A DNA stretch of 64,000 nt from Amycolatopsis sp. MtRt-6 (lineage in GTDB: Bacteria; Actinomycetota; Actinomycetes; Mycobacteriales; Pseudonocardiaceae). This document shows positions 7,912 to 16,802 of the stretch, piece by piece. The stretch is taken from positions 62,001 through 126,000 of the forward strand of contig NZ_JADWPD010000019.1 in assembly GCF_017308975.1 (NCBI RefSeq), written 5' to 3'. Each line of letters begins with the position of its first letter. Position 1 is the stretch's first letter. The notes below the pieces were generated by a model. It saw only the letters and a program-made list of their open reading frames with translations. It was not told the origin of the DNA and did no database searches. A program made the translations under genes and the position numbers.

Positions 7912-9018
7912 TCAGCTGAGGAAACCGCGGGCGTCGATCGGCCATCGTTCCAGCGACGTGCCCGTGCTGTCGGTGACGATCAGCTCCTCGAAGTTGATCA
8001 CGACCGGGCAGACGTGGTTCGGCACCACCGGTAGGACGGTGCCGATGCCGGGGCGGAACTCACCGGCGGGCAGCCCGAGGAATCCGTGGTACTCGTTGAG
8101 CTTGGTCAGGACGGCCTTCGTGCCGGCGACGCCGCCGTAGCCGCGTTCGGCGCTGCCTTCCCGGCTGAGGGCTTTGGTGCCCGCATCGACGATCACCTGG
8201 TCGGGGACCCAGTCGCTGACCACGGTGGTGGCGACGAACAGTGCGACCTGGTCGTCCGTGCAGGAGCCGAGCCGGGTGTTGTCCAGGTCACCGAAGACGT
8301 ACTCGCCGGGGCGGATCTCGGTGATCACGCCGCTGCTGGTGAACTCGACGGTCGGGGTGGAGCCGGCGCTCACCACCTGCGCGCTGATCCCGGCACCGGA
8401 GAGGCTGCGCACCGCGGTGACGAGCGCGGCGTCCTGGTCGCGCGCGGCGCGCAGGCGAGCGTCCGGACCGGCACTGCCGTGACCCGGATACGTGAAGACG
8501 CCCACCGGCACCAGGCCGCGCCGGCCGGCGGCCAGCGCGAGGTCGCCCGCGAGCTCGGGCGGTGCCCCGGAGCGCCGGGCGCCGCAGTCCACCTCGATCA
8601 CGACCTCCAGCCGCTCCGGCTCGCCCGCCATCGCGTCGGCGAGTGCGTCGATCGCCGCGACGTTGTCCACGCCGACCCGCAGCCGGACGGACTCGGCCAG
8701 CCTGCGCAGCCGCGCCCCCTTGGTTCCCGAAGGCCAGACCGGGTAGGCGAGGAAGATGTCGTCGAATCCGGCCGCGGCGAAGACCTCGGCCTCACCGACG
8801 TTGCCGGCGGTGATGCCGACCGCTCCCGCCGCGAGCTGGCGCCTGCCGATCTCGACGCACTTGTGCGTCTTGACGTGCGGCCGGACGTGGAGACCGTGCC
8901 GGCCGGCGAAGGCCTGCATGCGGTCGATGTTGTCCTGCATGACGTCGACCAGCACGATCGGCGCCGGGGTGTCGATCCGCCCCGCCAAGGCGGCGAGCGC
9001 GTGCTGGAGCCGGCTCAC
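7912..9018 (-). CDS. D-threonine aldolase / D-serine dehydratase-like PLP enzyme
   Basis: A 368-residue fold-type III PLP protein (alanine racemase N-terminal barrel plus the D-serine dehydratase-like C-terminal domain). The cofactor lysine is in RPHVKTHK near residue 50. The C-terminal NHVCPVVN near residue 335 carries the conserved His and Cys that bind a divalent metal in DSD1, D-threonine aldolase and 3-hydroxyaspartate enzymes. It should therefore act on a beta-hydroxy-D-amino acid by dehydration or retro-aldol cleavage. It overlaps the RidA-type gene by 4 bp. D-amino-acid chemistry next to an FAD amino-acid oxidase and an imine hydrolase makes biological sense. Confidence 0.82.
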   Translation of the reverse strand: MSRLQHALAALAGRIDTPAPIVLVDVMQDNIDRMQAFAGRHGLHVRPHVKTHKCVEIGRRQLAAGAVGITAGNVGEAEVFAAAGFDDIFLAYPVWPSGTKGARLRRLAESVRLRVGVDNVAAIDALADAMAGEPERLEVVIEVDCGARRSGAPPELAGDLALAAGRRGLVPVGVFTYPGHGSAGPDARLRAARDQDAALVTAVRSLSGAGISAQVVSAGSTPTVEFTSSGVITEIRPGEYVFGDLDNTRLGSCTDDQVALFVATTVVSDWVPDQVIVDAGTKALSREGSAERGYGGVAGTKAVLTKLNEYHGFLGLPAGEFRPGIGTVLPVVPNHVCPVVINFEELIVTDSTGTSLERWPIDARGFLS

Positions 9019-9512
9019 GGTGCACTCCTCTCCTCCACCGCGGTGCAGACCAGCTGGATCTCGACCGGACTGTTGCGCGGCAGCCCCGCGACGCCGATCG
9101 CGGTGCGCGCGTGCCGCCCGTTCTCACCGAGCACGTCGACGAGGAGGTCACTGGCCGCGTCGGCGACGCGCGACTGCTCGCCCAGATCCGGTGTGCTTGC
9201 CACGAAAACCAGCATCTGCACGATCCGGACCCGGTCCAGGTCTCCCACCGCGTCCGCGGCGACGGCGAGTGCGTTGAGCGCGGTCTGCCGGGCCAGGTCG
9301 CGCGCCGTCGGCACGTCGACGTCCCGGCTGACGATGCCCTGGCCCAGCAGCACGCCGTCCCGGTACGGCAACTGGCCCGAGATGTGGACGCTCGAGTCCA
9401 CCGTCCGGTGGTTCACGAAGTGCGGGCTCGCACCGAATCCGAGGGCGGGCAGCTCCAGACCGAGAGCCCGGAGCCGCTCCGTTGCCTTCACAGCACTTTC
9501 GAGCACAGTCAC
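9015..9512 (-). CDS. RidA/YjgF/Rid-family protein
   Basis: A 165-residue member of the Rid superfamily. The [10 protein letters not shown] strand and the C-terminal [21 protein letters not shown] contain the conserved Arg used by RidA-type enamine/imine deaminases, followed by the usual P-x-VEI. GTG at 9512 overlaps the ABC ATPase stop (GTGA), so the start is set by translational coupling. Rid proteins hydrolyse reactive imines released by PLP lyases and amino-acid oxidases; both enzyme types are encoded in this operon. Confidence 0.85.
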   Translation of the reverse strand: MTVLESAVKATERLRALGLELPALGFGASPHFVNHRTVDSSVHISGQLPYRDGVLLGQGIVSRDVDVPTARDLARQTALNALAVAADAVGDLDRVRIVQMLVFVASTPDLGEQSRVADAASDLLVDVLGENGRHARTAIGVAGLPRNSPVEIQLVCTAVEERSAP

Positions 9513-10276
9513 AGCACCCTTTCCAGGAACTCTTGGGTTCGTTTTTCTTGGGGGTTGGCGAGTACTTCGCGGGCGTCGCCGCGTTCGACGGCGATTCCGT
9601 CGTCCATGAAGAGGATTTCGTCGGCGACGTCGCGGGCGAAGCCCATTTCGTGGGTGACCAGCAGCATGGTCATGCCGTTGTGGGCGAGGTCGCGCATGAC
9701 GGCGAGGACTTCGCCGACGAGCTCCGGGTCGAGTGCGCTGGTGGGTTCGTCGAACAGCATGATGCTGGGGTTCATGGCGAGGGCGCGGGCGATGGCGACG
9801 CGTTGTTGCTGGCCGCCGGAGAGCTGGGCGGGGTATTTGTGGCCGCAGCCGGCGAGCCCGACTTGGGCCAGGAGTTCTTGGGCCTGTTCCCTGGCGGTCT
9901 TGCGGTTCGTTTTCTTGACCAGTACTGGTCCGGACATGACGTTGGTTTCGGCGGTCATGGTGGGGAACAGGTTGAACTGCTGGAAGACCATGCCGATGTG
10001 GGCGCGTTGCTCGGCCAGTCGGTGCGGGGGGAGGGCGAGGTAGGCGTTGTCCGTCTCGGTGTAGCCGAAGTCTTCGCCGTTGACCCGCAGGACGCCGCGG
10101 TCGATGGTTTCCAGTCCGTTGACGCAGCGCAGCAGTGTGGACTTGCCGGATCCGCTGGGGCCGATGATGCACGAGATCTCGCCCGCCGCCACGGCCAGGT
10201 CGATTCCGCGCAGGACCTGGTGGCTGCCGAAGCTCTTGTGCAGCTTGCGCGCGACGATCGTTCCGTCTGCTTTCAC
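9509..10276 (-). CDS. Polar amino-acid ABC transporter ATP-binding protein
   Basis: A 255-residue ABC ATPase of the GlnQ/HisP class. Walker [10 protein letters not shown] near residue 39, Q-loop FQQFNLFP, signature LSGGQQQR, Walker [10 protein letters not shown] and the H-loop VTHEMGFA are all present. GTG start at 10276 overlaps the permease stop by 4 bp. It energises the permease and lipoprotein encoded just upstream. Complete and functional-looking. Confidence 0.95.
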   Translation of the reverse strand: MKADGTIVARKLHKSFGSHQVLRGIDLAVAAGEISCIIGPSGSGKSTLLRCVNGLETIDRGVLRVNGEDFGYTETDNAYLALPPHRLAEQRAHIGMVFQQFNLFPTMTAETNVMSGPVLVKKTNRKTAREQAQELLAQVGLAGCGHKYPAQLSGGQQQRVAIARALAMNPSIMLFDEPTSALDPELVGEVLAVMRDLAHNGMTMLLVTHEMGFARDVADEILFMDDGIAVERGDAREVLANPQEKRTQEFLERVL

Positions 10277-11196
10277 AGCAACGACTCCTTTGTCGCGGTG
10301 GCGACTGCGGCCGGCCGGCGGGTGGAGCGGGAGAAGCGGCGTTCGATCATGGACTGGGGGACGCTGAGGGCCAGTGTCATGACCAGGTACCAGAGGCTGG
10401 CGACGATGAGCAGGGGAATGGTCTGGTAGGTGCGGGCGTAGATGGATTGTGCGCTGTTGAGGAGTTCGGCGACGCCGAGCACGCTGACCAGTGAGGTGCC
10501 TTTGAGCATGCCGATCACCTGGTTACCGGTGGCGGGGATGATCGCGGGCATGGTCTGCGGGATGATCACGTGGCGGAGCCTGGTGAAACCGCGCATGCCC
10601 AGGGAGTCCGCGGCTTCGTACTGGCCACGGCTGACCGAGGCGAAGCCGCCGCGGATGATTTCGGCCATGTAGGCGGCCTCGTTCAGCGTCAGGCCGACGA
10701 TGGCGGCGGTCAGCGGGGTCATGACCGCGTTGACGTCCACGGGGGTCGAGATGTCGGTGAAGGGGATGCCGAGGGAGATGTGCGGGTACAGCGCGGCGAT
10801 GTTGAACCAGAAGATCAGCTGCACGAGTACGGGTGTGCCGCGGAAGAAGGTGATGTAGAGCCGCGCCAGGCCCGAAATCGGTGTCTGGTGCGACATGCGC
10901 ATGACGGCGAGCAGCAACCCGAGCAGCACGCCCAGTCCCATGCTGACCACGGTCAGGACCAGGGTGAGGACCAGTCCGTCCAGAATGGACTGAGTGGTGA
11001 AGTAGCCGAACACCACCGGCCACTGGTAGTTCTCGTTGGTCGCCGTGGTGTAGATCAGACCGGCGACGATCGCGATCGCGACCGCCCAGCAGGCGACGTC
11101 GCGCGGACGTTTCGGTGTGATCCGCTTCTTGTTCTCCGGCAGCAGTTCCGGCAACGGCCGGCCCTTGGTCGTCGGATCGATCGTGTTCGTCGTCAT
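10273..11196 (-). CDS. Amino-acid ABC transporter permease
   Basis: A 307-residue inner-membrane permease of the HisMQ/GlnP type, with five or six hydrophobic segments, one near residue 40 and a cluster through residues 75-280. The cytoplasmic EAA loop that docks the ATPase is visible ([20 protein letters not shown], about residues 205-225). The N-terminal tail of about 35 residues is hydrophilic. The start ATG (11196) overlaps the binding-protein stop by 1 bp of the ATGA pair. Only one permease gene is present, so the channel is probably a homodimer. Confidence 0.93.
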   Translation of the reverse strand: MTTNTIDPTTKGRPLPELLPENKKRITPKRPRDVACWAVAIAIVAGLIYTTATNENYQWPVVFGYFTTQSILDGLVLTLVLTVVSMGLGVLLGLLLAVMRMSHQTPISGLARLYITFFRGTPVLVQLIFWFNIAALYPHISLGIPFTDISTPVDVNAVMTPLTAAIVGLTLNEAAYMAEIIRGGFASVSRGQYEAADSLGMRGFTRLRHVIIPQTMPAIIPATGNQVIGMLKGTSLVSVLGVAELLNSAQSIYARTYQTIPLLIVASLWYLVMTLALSVPQSMIERRFSRSTRRPAAVATATKESLL

Positions 11197-12125
11197 CACT
11201 GCCCCAGCGGAACGGCCATCGCGGCGGTCTTGATGCCGAGGCCCTGGAAGCCCCAGCGGTCGAGTGCTTCGGTGTACTTGGGACTGTCGATGACGGACTG
11301 GATCGCCGCCTGGATCGCGCGGGTGAGCGGGGAACCCTTGGGCAGTGCGACGTTCACCGTCGCGGAGACCACCCGCTCCGGAAGGACTTCCAGGACGTTG
11401 GGCTGTCGTTTGGCGGTCCACGACAGCGAGGTGAAGTCGTACATCACCGCGTCGAGGCGCTTGGAGGAGAGCTGGGTCAGTGAGTCGTTGACGCTGGGCA
11501 GGGTGACTCCGGTGATGGCCGGCTTTCCCTGGCTCGTGCAGTCCTTGTCGCTCAGCTGGGGCAGCCACTTGATTTCCGCCGTGGTGCCGGACTGCACGCC
11601 GACGCGGCGTCCGCACAGCTCGTGGACGGCGAGCTTCTGCGGGTTGCCGCGCGGTACGGCGACGCCGGTGCCGTTCTGGAAGTAGTTGATCATGTCGAGC
11701 ACCTTGAGCCGTTCCGCGGTGGCGCCCATGGTGGTGGCGGTGAAGTCGAATCTGTTGCCCTGCAGGCCGGGGACGATGGTGTCGAACTTGACGTTGTCGA
11801 TCTGGAGCTTCAGCCCGAGCTTGGCGGCGATGAGCCGCGCCATGTCCGGGTTGAACCCGATCGGGGTCTTGTTGTCCGCCGCCATGAACGTCGTGGGCGG
11901 ACTCGACAGGTCCATCGCCACCGAGATCGTGCCCTTGGCCTTCACGGCTTCCGGCAACAGCTTCACCGCCGCCGGATCCGGCGGCACACCGACCGAGATG
12001 TCGTCGGTGTGCTCGACCTGATCGGGCTCCTTGGGCTGGGTGGTGTCGACCGACCCGCACGCGACCAGCGCGAATGTCAGGGACATCGCGGCCGACGCGG
12101 CACGCAGTGGTGTGGTGACTCGCAT
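11196..12125 (-). CDS. Amino-acid ABC transporter substrate-binding lipoprotein
   Basis: A 309-residue family 3 solute-binding protein. A short signal peptide ends in a lipobox-like FALVACGS, so the mature protein should be anchored through Cys near residue 23. The conserved PIGFNPDMARLIAAKLG segment of the family is clear. ATG 12125 is preferred over an upstream in-frame ATG at 12155 because AGGAC lies just before it and the signal peptide then has normal length. It delivers the substrate of the operon; aromatic or polar amino-acid-like ligands are typical for the family. Confidence 0.92.
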   Translation of the reverse strand: MRVTTPLRAASAAMSLTFALVACGSVDTTQPKEPDQVEHTDDISVGVPPDPAAVKLLPEAVKAKGTISVAMDLSSPPTTFMAADNKTPIGFNPDMARLIAAKLGLKLQIDNVKFDTIVPGLQGNRFDFTATTMGATAERLKVLDMINYFQNGTGVAVPRGNPQKLAVHELCGRRVGVQSGTTAEIKWLPQLSDKDCTSQGKPAITGVTLPSVNDSLTQLSSKRLDAVMYDFTSLSWTAKRQPNVLEVLPERVVSATVNVALPKGSPLTRAIQAAIQSVIDSPKYTEALDRWGFQGLGIKTAAMAVPLGQ

Positions 12126-12177
12126 GGTTGCCGTCCTTCTGCAGACTGGGAACATGGTGCGGGACGAGGCGGCCCGC

Positions 12178-13452
12178 TCACTTCATGAGGTCCTTGAACT
12201 TGTAGTAGGCGCCTGCGAAAGGCAGGAACCAGGGCGGTCCGAAATGCCCGGGGATGCGGGTGAACTTCAAGTCGCGCCACGGGTTCGCGCTCGTCGTCCC
12301 GTTCAGGTACTCGGCCATCTGCTTGCCCATGTGCGTGGCCATCTGCACGCCGTGACCGGAGTAGCCGAGCGAGTAGAACAACCCGTCACGCTCGCCGGCG
12401 TGCACCATGCGGTCCATGCTCATGTCGACCAGACCGCCCCAGCAGTAGTCGACCCGTGCGTTCGCGAGCTGCGGGAAGGTCTCGGTCATCGCCTTCTGCA
12501 GGATGCGCCCGCACTTCTCGTCCGACTGCGGGTTGGACATGGTGAACCGGGCACGGCCGCCGAACAGCAGCCGGTGGTCCGGGGTGATCCTGAAGTAGTT
12601 CAACAGGTTCTTCGACGTCGACGCCATCCGCCTGGTCGGCAGCAGTTCGTCGCAGACGTCCTCGCCCAGCGGCTCGGTCACGATGATGAAGCTGCCGACG
12701 GGCGCGATCCTGACCTGCTGCCAGCGGAACGGCCGGCCGGTGTAGCCGCTGGTCGCCACGAGCACCTGGTCCGCCTGCACGGTTCCCCGCGGGGTGACCA
12801 GTTCGTGCCGCGTTCCGTGCAGCCGCCGGAACCGCTCGACCGGTGCCTTCTCGTGGATCGTGGCACCTGCCCGCACCGCTGCCTCGGCGAGTCCCTTGGC
12901 GAACTTGCCGACGTGCAGACCCGCGCTCTTGGAGTCGACCAGCGCGCCGTGGAAGCAGTCGGAGCCGATTTCCGCGCCGAGCTCGTGCCTGCTCACCAAG
13001 CGTGTCTCGACGCCGATCCCGGACAGCGCCTCGGCGGTCTTGCGCAGGCCGTCGACGTGGGCCGGCTTGGACGCGAGGTTCAGCTTGCCGGTGCGGGCGA
13101 AATCGCAGTCGATGCCCTCGTCGCCGACGAGCTTCTCGACGGTGTCGACCGCGTCGTGGTAGGCCAGCAGGTACGCCTTCGCGGTGTCCAGGCCGTACCG
13201 GCTGACCGCGTCGCGGAAGCCGATCGACAGTCCGGTGGTGGCCATGCCGCCGTTGCGGCCGGACGCACCCCAGCCGACGGTCTCCTTTTCGAAGACCTGG
13301 ACGTCGGCGCCCTTCCGCGCCAGGTGCAGGGCCGCGGAGAGACCGGTCAGCCCGGCACCGACGACCGCGACGTCGACCCGCCCGCCGATTTCGGTCCGCG
13401 ACCGGGAGGGGCCCTGTGGTGCGGTGTCGAGCCAGTACGGGGTGAACTTCAT
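12178..13452 (-). CDS. FAD-dependent amine/amino-acid oxidoreductase (DAO family)
   Basis: A 424-residue flavoenzyme of the D-amino-acid oxidase/glycine oxidase superfamily, most like the PuuB and N-methyl-amino-acid oxidase branch. The FAD-binding VAVVGAGLTGLSAALHLA begins near residue 27, followed by GASGRNGG near residue 62 and a C-terminal YSGHGVQMATHMGKQMAEYL flavin-contact motif. It would convert an amine or amino acid to an imine, the Rid substrate. ATG 13452 starts just before the family's usual N terminus. No signal peptide, so it is cytoplasmic. Confidence 0.87.
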   Translation of the reverse strand: MKFTPYWLDTAPQGPSRSRTEIGGRVDVAVVGAGLTGLSAALHLARKGADVQVFEKETVGWGASGRNGGMATTGLSIGFRDAVSRYGLDTAKAYLLAYHDAVDTVEKLVGDEGIDCDFARTGKLNLASKPAHVDGLRKTAEALSGIGVETRLVSRHELGAEIGSDCFHGALVDSKSAGLHVGKFAKGLAEAAVRAGATIHEKAPVERFRRLHGTRHELVTPRGTVQADQVLVATSGYTGRPFRWQQVRIAPVGSFIIVTEPLGEDVCDELLPTRRMASTSKNLLNYFRITPDHRLLFGGRARFTMSNPQSDEKCGRILQKAMTETFPQLANARVDYCWGGLVDMSMDRMVHAGERDGLFYSLGYSGHGVQMATHMGKQMAEYLNGTTSANPWRDLKFTRIPGHFGPPWFLPFAGAYYKFKDLMK

Positions 13453-13469
13453 CGCTGTTCTCCTGCTCT

Positions 13470-14150
13470 TCAGGGGCGGGGCAGGCCGAACAGGACGGGA
13501 AGGTCGGCGATGTCGGTGATCCGCTCGCAGCCGAGCCACGGGTGGTCCGGCTCGAAGCCGCGGTCCATGTACACCTTGTTCTCGAAGCCCATGACGGTCG
13601 CGGAGCGGAGGTCGTACTTCGGGCTCGCCGAGACCCACGCGATCTCGTCGGGCGTCGCGCCGAGCTTGTCCAGCGTGTACCGCCACGCCTGCAGCCGCGG
13701 CTTGTAGCAGCCCATCTGCTCGGCGGTGATGACGACCTCGAACGGGGCCTTGAGGTTCTCCACGAGGCTCGGCGCGTGCGCGTCGTCGGTGTTCGTCACG
13801 ATGACCAGCGGAACCGCCTCGGCCAGGCGGTTCAGGGCCTCGGTGACACCGGGGTACGGGGTGAACGTGGGGATCTGTTCGTACACCGCCTCGGCGTCAC
13901 CGGCGCGGTACTCCAGGCCGAAGTGGCGCATGGTGCGCTCCAGCGAGTGAGCGATGATCTGGTGGAACGGCTTGTAGTCGCCCAGGGTCTCGTCGTACCG
14001 GAACTCGTTGCCCGTCCGCAGGAAGGTGTCGGCGATGTCGGCGGGGAGCCGGTCACCCAGTACTCGGCGGATCACCTCGTTGATGCGGAAGTGGATCAAC
14101 GTCCCGTTCATGTCGAACGTGGCGAACTTCGGCTTGCTCTCGAAACTCAC
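13470..14150 (-). CDS. HAD-family hydrolase (haloacid dehalogenase type II-like)
   Basis: A 226-residue HAD hydrolase. Motif I is FDMNGTL near residue 13, in which Asp is the nucleophile and Asn replaces the second Asp, as in type II 2-haloacid dehalogenases. Motif II VIVTNTDD, a motif III lysine in GCYKPR and a C-terminal VSASPKYDL complete the core. The start GTG 14150 has a perfect AGGAGGAAC ribosome site. As the first gene of the operon it is probably a phosphatase or dehalogenase acting on the imported compound; the Asn at position +2 favours the dehalogenase-like subgroup. Confidence 0.85.
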   Translation of the reverse strand: MSFESKPKFATFDMNGTLIHFRINEVIRRVLGDRLPADIADTFLRTGNEFRYDETLGDYKPFHQIIAHSLERTMRHFGLEYRAGDAEAVYEQIPTFTPYPGVTEALNRLAEAVPLVIVTNTDDAHAPSLVENLKAPFEVVITAEQMGCYKPRLQAWRYTLDKLGATPDEIAWVSASPKYDLRSATVMGFENKVYMDRGFEPDHPWLGCERITDIADLPVLFGLPRP

Positions 14151-14174
14151 TGTTCCTCCTGTGTTCAGTCGTCG

Positions 14175-14192
14175 TTTGTCGATTGTCGACCA
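14175..14192. promoter_or_regulatory. GntR-type operator candidate of the eight-gene operon
   Basis: On the minus strand this reads GTCGACAATCGACAAA, a tandem of TCGACAA, and it includes TTGTCGACCA on the plus strand (TNGT-CG-ACNA). It lies about 25-40 bp before the HAD gene start. It matches the sequence before the GntR gene at 6440-6455 in 13 of 16 positions. Confidence 0.5.
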
Positions 14193-14384
14193 TCCTGGGG
14201 AAGCTGTCAACGCTGCGTCGGCTACGCGAGGCCGGTGCCGAGTGGGGCCGGCTCACCCTTCCCGGGATCGGCTACCCGGATCGCGGCCTTGAGCGACGGT
14301 CGGCGAACGGGTGAGTCAGCTTGACGGCCGCCGCCTCGGCGGGGTCCAGCGTCTCATGCGCGTCTTCCTGCGAAAACGTGCCCG

Positions 14385-14412
14385 TAACATCTTGACACGG
14401 CCGATGTTATCG
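14385..14412. promoter_or_regulatory. Inverted repeat around a TTGACA element, upstream of the GH62 gene
   Basis: TAACATC (14385-14391) and GATGTTA (14403-14409) form a perfect 7-bp inverted repeat separated by 11 bp that include a consensus -35 hexamer TTGACA (14392-14397). I see no convincing -10 at the right spacing. A regulator binding here would cover the -35 region. The flanking DNA from 14193 to 14384 shows nothing I can name. Confidence 0.4.
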
Positions 14413-14502
14413 TTCACAGTCCACGGGTGCGCTCAGTCGCACGACCGGTTGGCTGCTCCACACCTATAACCACGCTCATTCCCGTACGGACCCGTCCCGA
14501 AA

Positions 14503-14520
14503 AGTGTTAGCGCTAACACT
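14503..14520. promoter_or_regulatory. Perfect LacI-type palindromic operator
   Basis: AGTGTTAGCGCTAACACT is an 18-bp perfect palindrome with a central CG, the usual form of LacI/GalR-family operators. It lies 94 bp before the secreted arabinofuranosidase gene. No LacI gene is adjacent; the only LacI gene in the window (52080-53060) has a different-looking operator next to it, so the cognate repressor is probably elsewhere. Confidence 0.65.
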
Positions 14521-14614
14521 CCGTTCGGGCAGTTGTCCGTGCGCGGGTGTCGTCGGCGTCCGCGCCGATGCCGCCCGCCTCGTGTCGGCGATCCCATGGT
14601 GAAAGGAAGACGCT

Positions 14615-16102
14615 ATGTCGGTTGGGTTTGCGCGCGCCGCGAGGTGGCGTCGCCGGTGGCGGTCGGGGGTGGCCGCGGTGGCGGTGGTGGTGTTCGTGGG
14701 TGGGCTGCTCACGGTGGCCACGACGCCGGCGTCGGCCGCCACGGTGGACACGACCGCCTGGTACGTCCTGGTGAACCGCAACAGCGGCAAGGCCCTCGAC
14801 GTCAACGGCGCGTCCACGGCCGACGGCGCCAACCTCGTCCAGTGGACCCGCACCAACGCCACCAACCAGCAGTTCCAGTTCGTGGACTCCGGCGGCGGCT
14901 ACTACCGGCTGCGCGCGCGGCACTCCGGCAAGGTGCTCGACGTCTTCGACTGGTCGGCGGCAGACGGTGCCGCGATCGTGCAGTGGGCCGACGGCAACGG
15001 CGCCAACCAGCAGTTCCGGCTGGCCGACTCCCCCGACGGGTACGTCCGGTTGATCAACCGCAACAGCAACAAGGCCGCCGAGGTGCAAGGCCTGTCGACC
15101 GCCGACGGCGCCGGCGTCGCGCAGTGGGGCGACTGGAACGGCAGCAACCAGCAATGGCAACTCGTCCAGGTCGGCGGGGGCAGCGGCACCTGCACGCTGC
15201 CGTCGACCTACCGCTGGACGTCGACCGGCCCGCTGGCCACCCCGAAGCAGGGCTGGGTGTCCCTCAAGGACTTCACCCACGTCGTCTACAACGGCAAGCA
15301 CGTCGTCTACGGCACGACCAGTGACAGCCAATCGAACTGGCGATCGATGAGCTTCAGCCCCTTCACGAACTGGTCCGACATGGCCACCGCCACCCAGAAC
15401 TCGATGTCGTTCAACGCCGTCGCGCCGACACTGTTCTACTTCGCCCCGAAGAACATCTGGGTGCTCGCCTACCAGTGGGACGGGCCGACCTTCTCCTACC
15501 GCACCTCGAGCGACCCCACCAACCCCAACGGCTGGTCCGCGCCGCAGACGCTGTTCACGGGCAGCATCCCCGTCACCGCCCCCATCGACCAGACCCTCAT
15601 CGCCGACGACACGAACATGTACCTGTTCTTCGCCGGCGACAACGGCAAGATCTACCGCGCCAGCATGCCCATCGGGAACTTCCCGGGCAGTTTCGGCTCG
15701 AACTACACGACGATCATGAGCGACACGCAGGACAACCTGTTCGAAGCGGTCGAGGTCTACAAGGTCCAGGGCCAGAACCAGTACCTCATGATCGTCGAGG
15801 CGCGAGGGGCGTGGCCGAAAGCGCAGCGCTTCTTCCGCTCGTTCACGGCCACCAGCCTGAGCGGCACGTGGACGCCGCAGGCCGCCACCGAGAGCAACCC
15901 GTTCGCGGGCAAGGCCAACAGTGGCGCCACCTGGACCGACGACATCAGCCACGGCGATCTGGTCCGTACCAACCCCGACCAGACCAAGACCATCGACCCC
16001 TGCAACCTCCAGTTCCTCTACCAGGGGCGCGACCCCGGTTCCGACGGCATGGACTACCCCCTCCTGCCTTACCGGCCGGGGGTGCTGACGCTGCAGCGCT
16101 AG
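14615..16102 (+). CDS. Secreted GH62 alpha-L-arabinofuranosidase with ricin-type lectin domain
   Basis: A 495-residue exported enzyme. The signal peptide has an Arg-rich n-region (WRRRWRS) and a hydrophobic core, and should cleave after PASA near residue 41. Residues about 46-178 are a ricin B-type (CBM13) beta-trefoil with three QxW-type repeats (NQQFQF, NQQFRL, NQQWQL). After a short Gly-rich linker, residues about 190-495 match glycoside hydrolase family 62. Acidic residues in KDFTHV, APIDQTL and NLFEAVEVY correspond to the base, modulator and acid positions I recall for GH62. It removes arabinose side chains from arabinoxylan. GAAAGGAAG precedes ATG 14615. No other plant-polymer genes adjoin it. 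Confidence 0.92.
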   Translation: MSVGFARAARWRRRWRSGVAAVAVVVFVGGLLTVATTPASAATVDTTAWYVLVNRNSGKALDVNGASTADGANLVQWTRTNATNQQFQFVDSGGGYYRLRARHSGKVLDVFDWSAADGAAIVQWADGNGANQQFRLADSPDGYVRLINRNSNKAAEVQGLSTADGAGVAQWGDWNGSNQQWQLVQVGGGSGTCTLPSTYRWTSTGPLATPKQGWVSLKDFTHVVYNGKHVVYGTTSDSQSNWRSMSFSPFTNWSDMATATQNSMSFNAVAPTLFYFAPKNIWVLAYQWDGPTFSYRTSSDPTNPNGWSAPQTLFTGSIPVTAPIDQTLIADDTNMYLFFAGDNGKIYRASMPIGNFPGSFGSNYTTIMSDTQDNLFEAVEVYKVQGQNQYLMIVEARGAWPKAQRFFRSFTATSLSGTWTPQAATESNPFAGKANSGATWTDDISHGDLVRTNPDQTKTIDPCNLQFLYQGRDPGSDGMDYPLLPYRPGVLTLQR

Positions 16103-16236
16103 CCAGTGGCGTGACGCAGGTCCAGCTCCGGACGTTCGCCGAAAACCGGCGGACGATCAGGAACGGGTGGATCCGGAAGGCGGGCTCGGTGCACGGCCGA
16201 GCCCCGCCTTCGCCCGCGGAGAACCCGGATCCTTGT

Positions 16237-16268
16237 GGTGCCCCGGGCTGGAATCGAACCTGCGACCG
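16237..16268 (-). other. tRNA 3'-end-like fragment (possible attachment-site remnant)
   Basis: Read on the minus strand, this segment gives a T-arm with loop TTCGATT, an acceptor strand CCGGGGC, discriminator A and CCA. The T-stem has one A-A mismatch and no D-arm, anticodon arm or 5' acceptor strand is found nearby, so it is not a complete tRNA. Isolated tRNA 3' ends commonly mark old integration sites. No integrase is visible nearby. The rest of 16103-16385 shows no gene. Confidence 0.45.
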
Positions 16269-16385
16269 TGGAGAGCTACCTCGGTTTCAGCGCGTTGTCG
16301 CGCAACGGCCTGATCGACGCGTGCGAGTGCGGCCGAGCGTCTGATCCCCGCCGAACTGTGCGGATGTGCCCGCGTAGGGCGCGGA

Positions 16386-16802
16386 TCATGTTGTGGCGGG
16401 GGGAGAATCGGCAGAAGCAGCCAGCCCGTCCAGCACGCGTTCGGCGATCAGCATGGCGCCGCGGGCATGCGGTACGCCGGCGTACACCGCCGAGTGGAGC
16501 AGCACCTCCGCGATCTCTTCGGGAGTCAGTCCGTTGCGCACCGCCACCTCGGTGTGCAGCGCGATCTCGTCCTCGCGCCCGAGTGCCGTGAGGATGGCGA
16601 GAGTGATGCAGCTGCGTGTGCGGCGGTCCAACGTCTCGCGGCTCCACACCTGGCCCCACACGGATCGGGTCAGGTAGTCGAAGAACGGACGGTTGAAATC
16701 ACTCGACCGGGCGATCGAGCCGTCGACCCGGTCATCGCCCAGCACCTCTCGGCGCACTCGCATGCCCCGCACGAAATCCGGGTCGCGCTCCAGGTCGGTC
16801 AC
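16386..16802 (-). CDS. Carboxymuconolactone decarboxylase family protein
   Basis: About 138 residues of the CMD/AhpD superfamily, most like 4-carboxymuconolactone decarboxylase: LDRRTRSCITLAILTALGRE followed by EIALHTEVAVRNGLTPEEIAEVLLH is typical. There is no CxxC pair, which argues against a peroxidase. GTG 16802 overlaps the monooxygenase stop (GTGA) with GGGGG upstream; another GTG at 16814 is possible. It is coupled to an aromatic hydroxylase, suggesting a ring-fission lactone or related decarboxylation. The actual substrate is uncertain. Confidence 0.83.
   Translation of the reverse strand: MTDLERDPDFVRGMRVRREVLGDDRVDGSIARSSDFNRPFFDYLTRSVWGQVWSRETLDRRTRSCITLAILTALGREDEIALHTEVAVRNGLTPEEIAEVLLHSAVYAGVPHARGAMLIAERVLDGLAASADSPPATT

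Noticed and set aside
16235-16591. Short open frame beginning with an AGIEPAT-type peptide
   Set aside because: Such peptides are typical spurious translations of tRNA 3' ends; the rest is antisense to the CMD gene.
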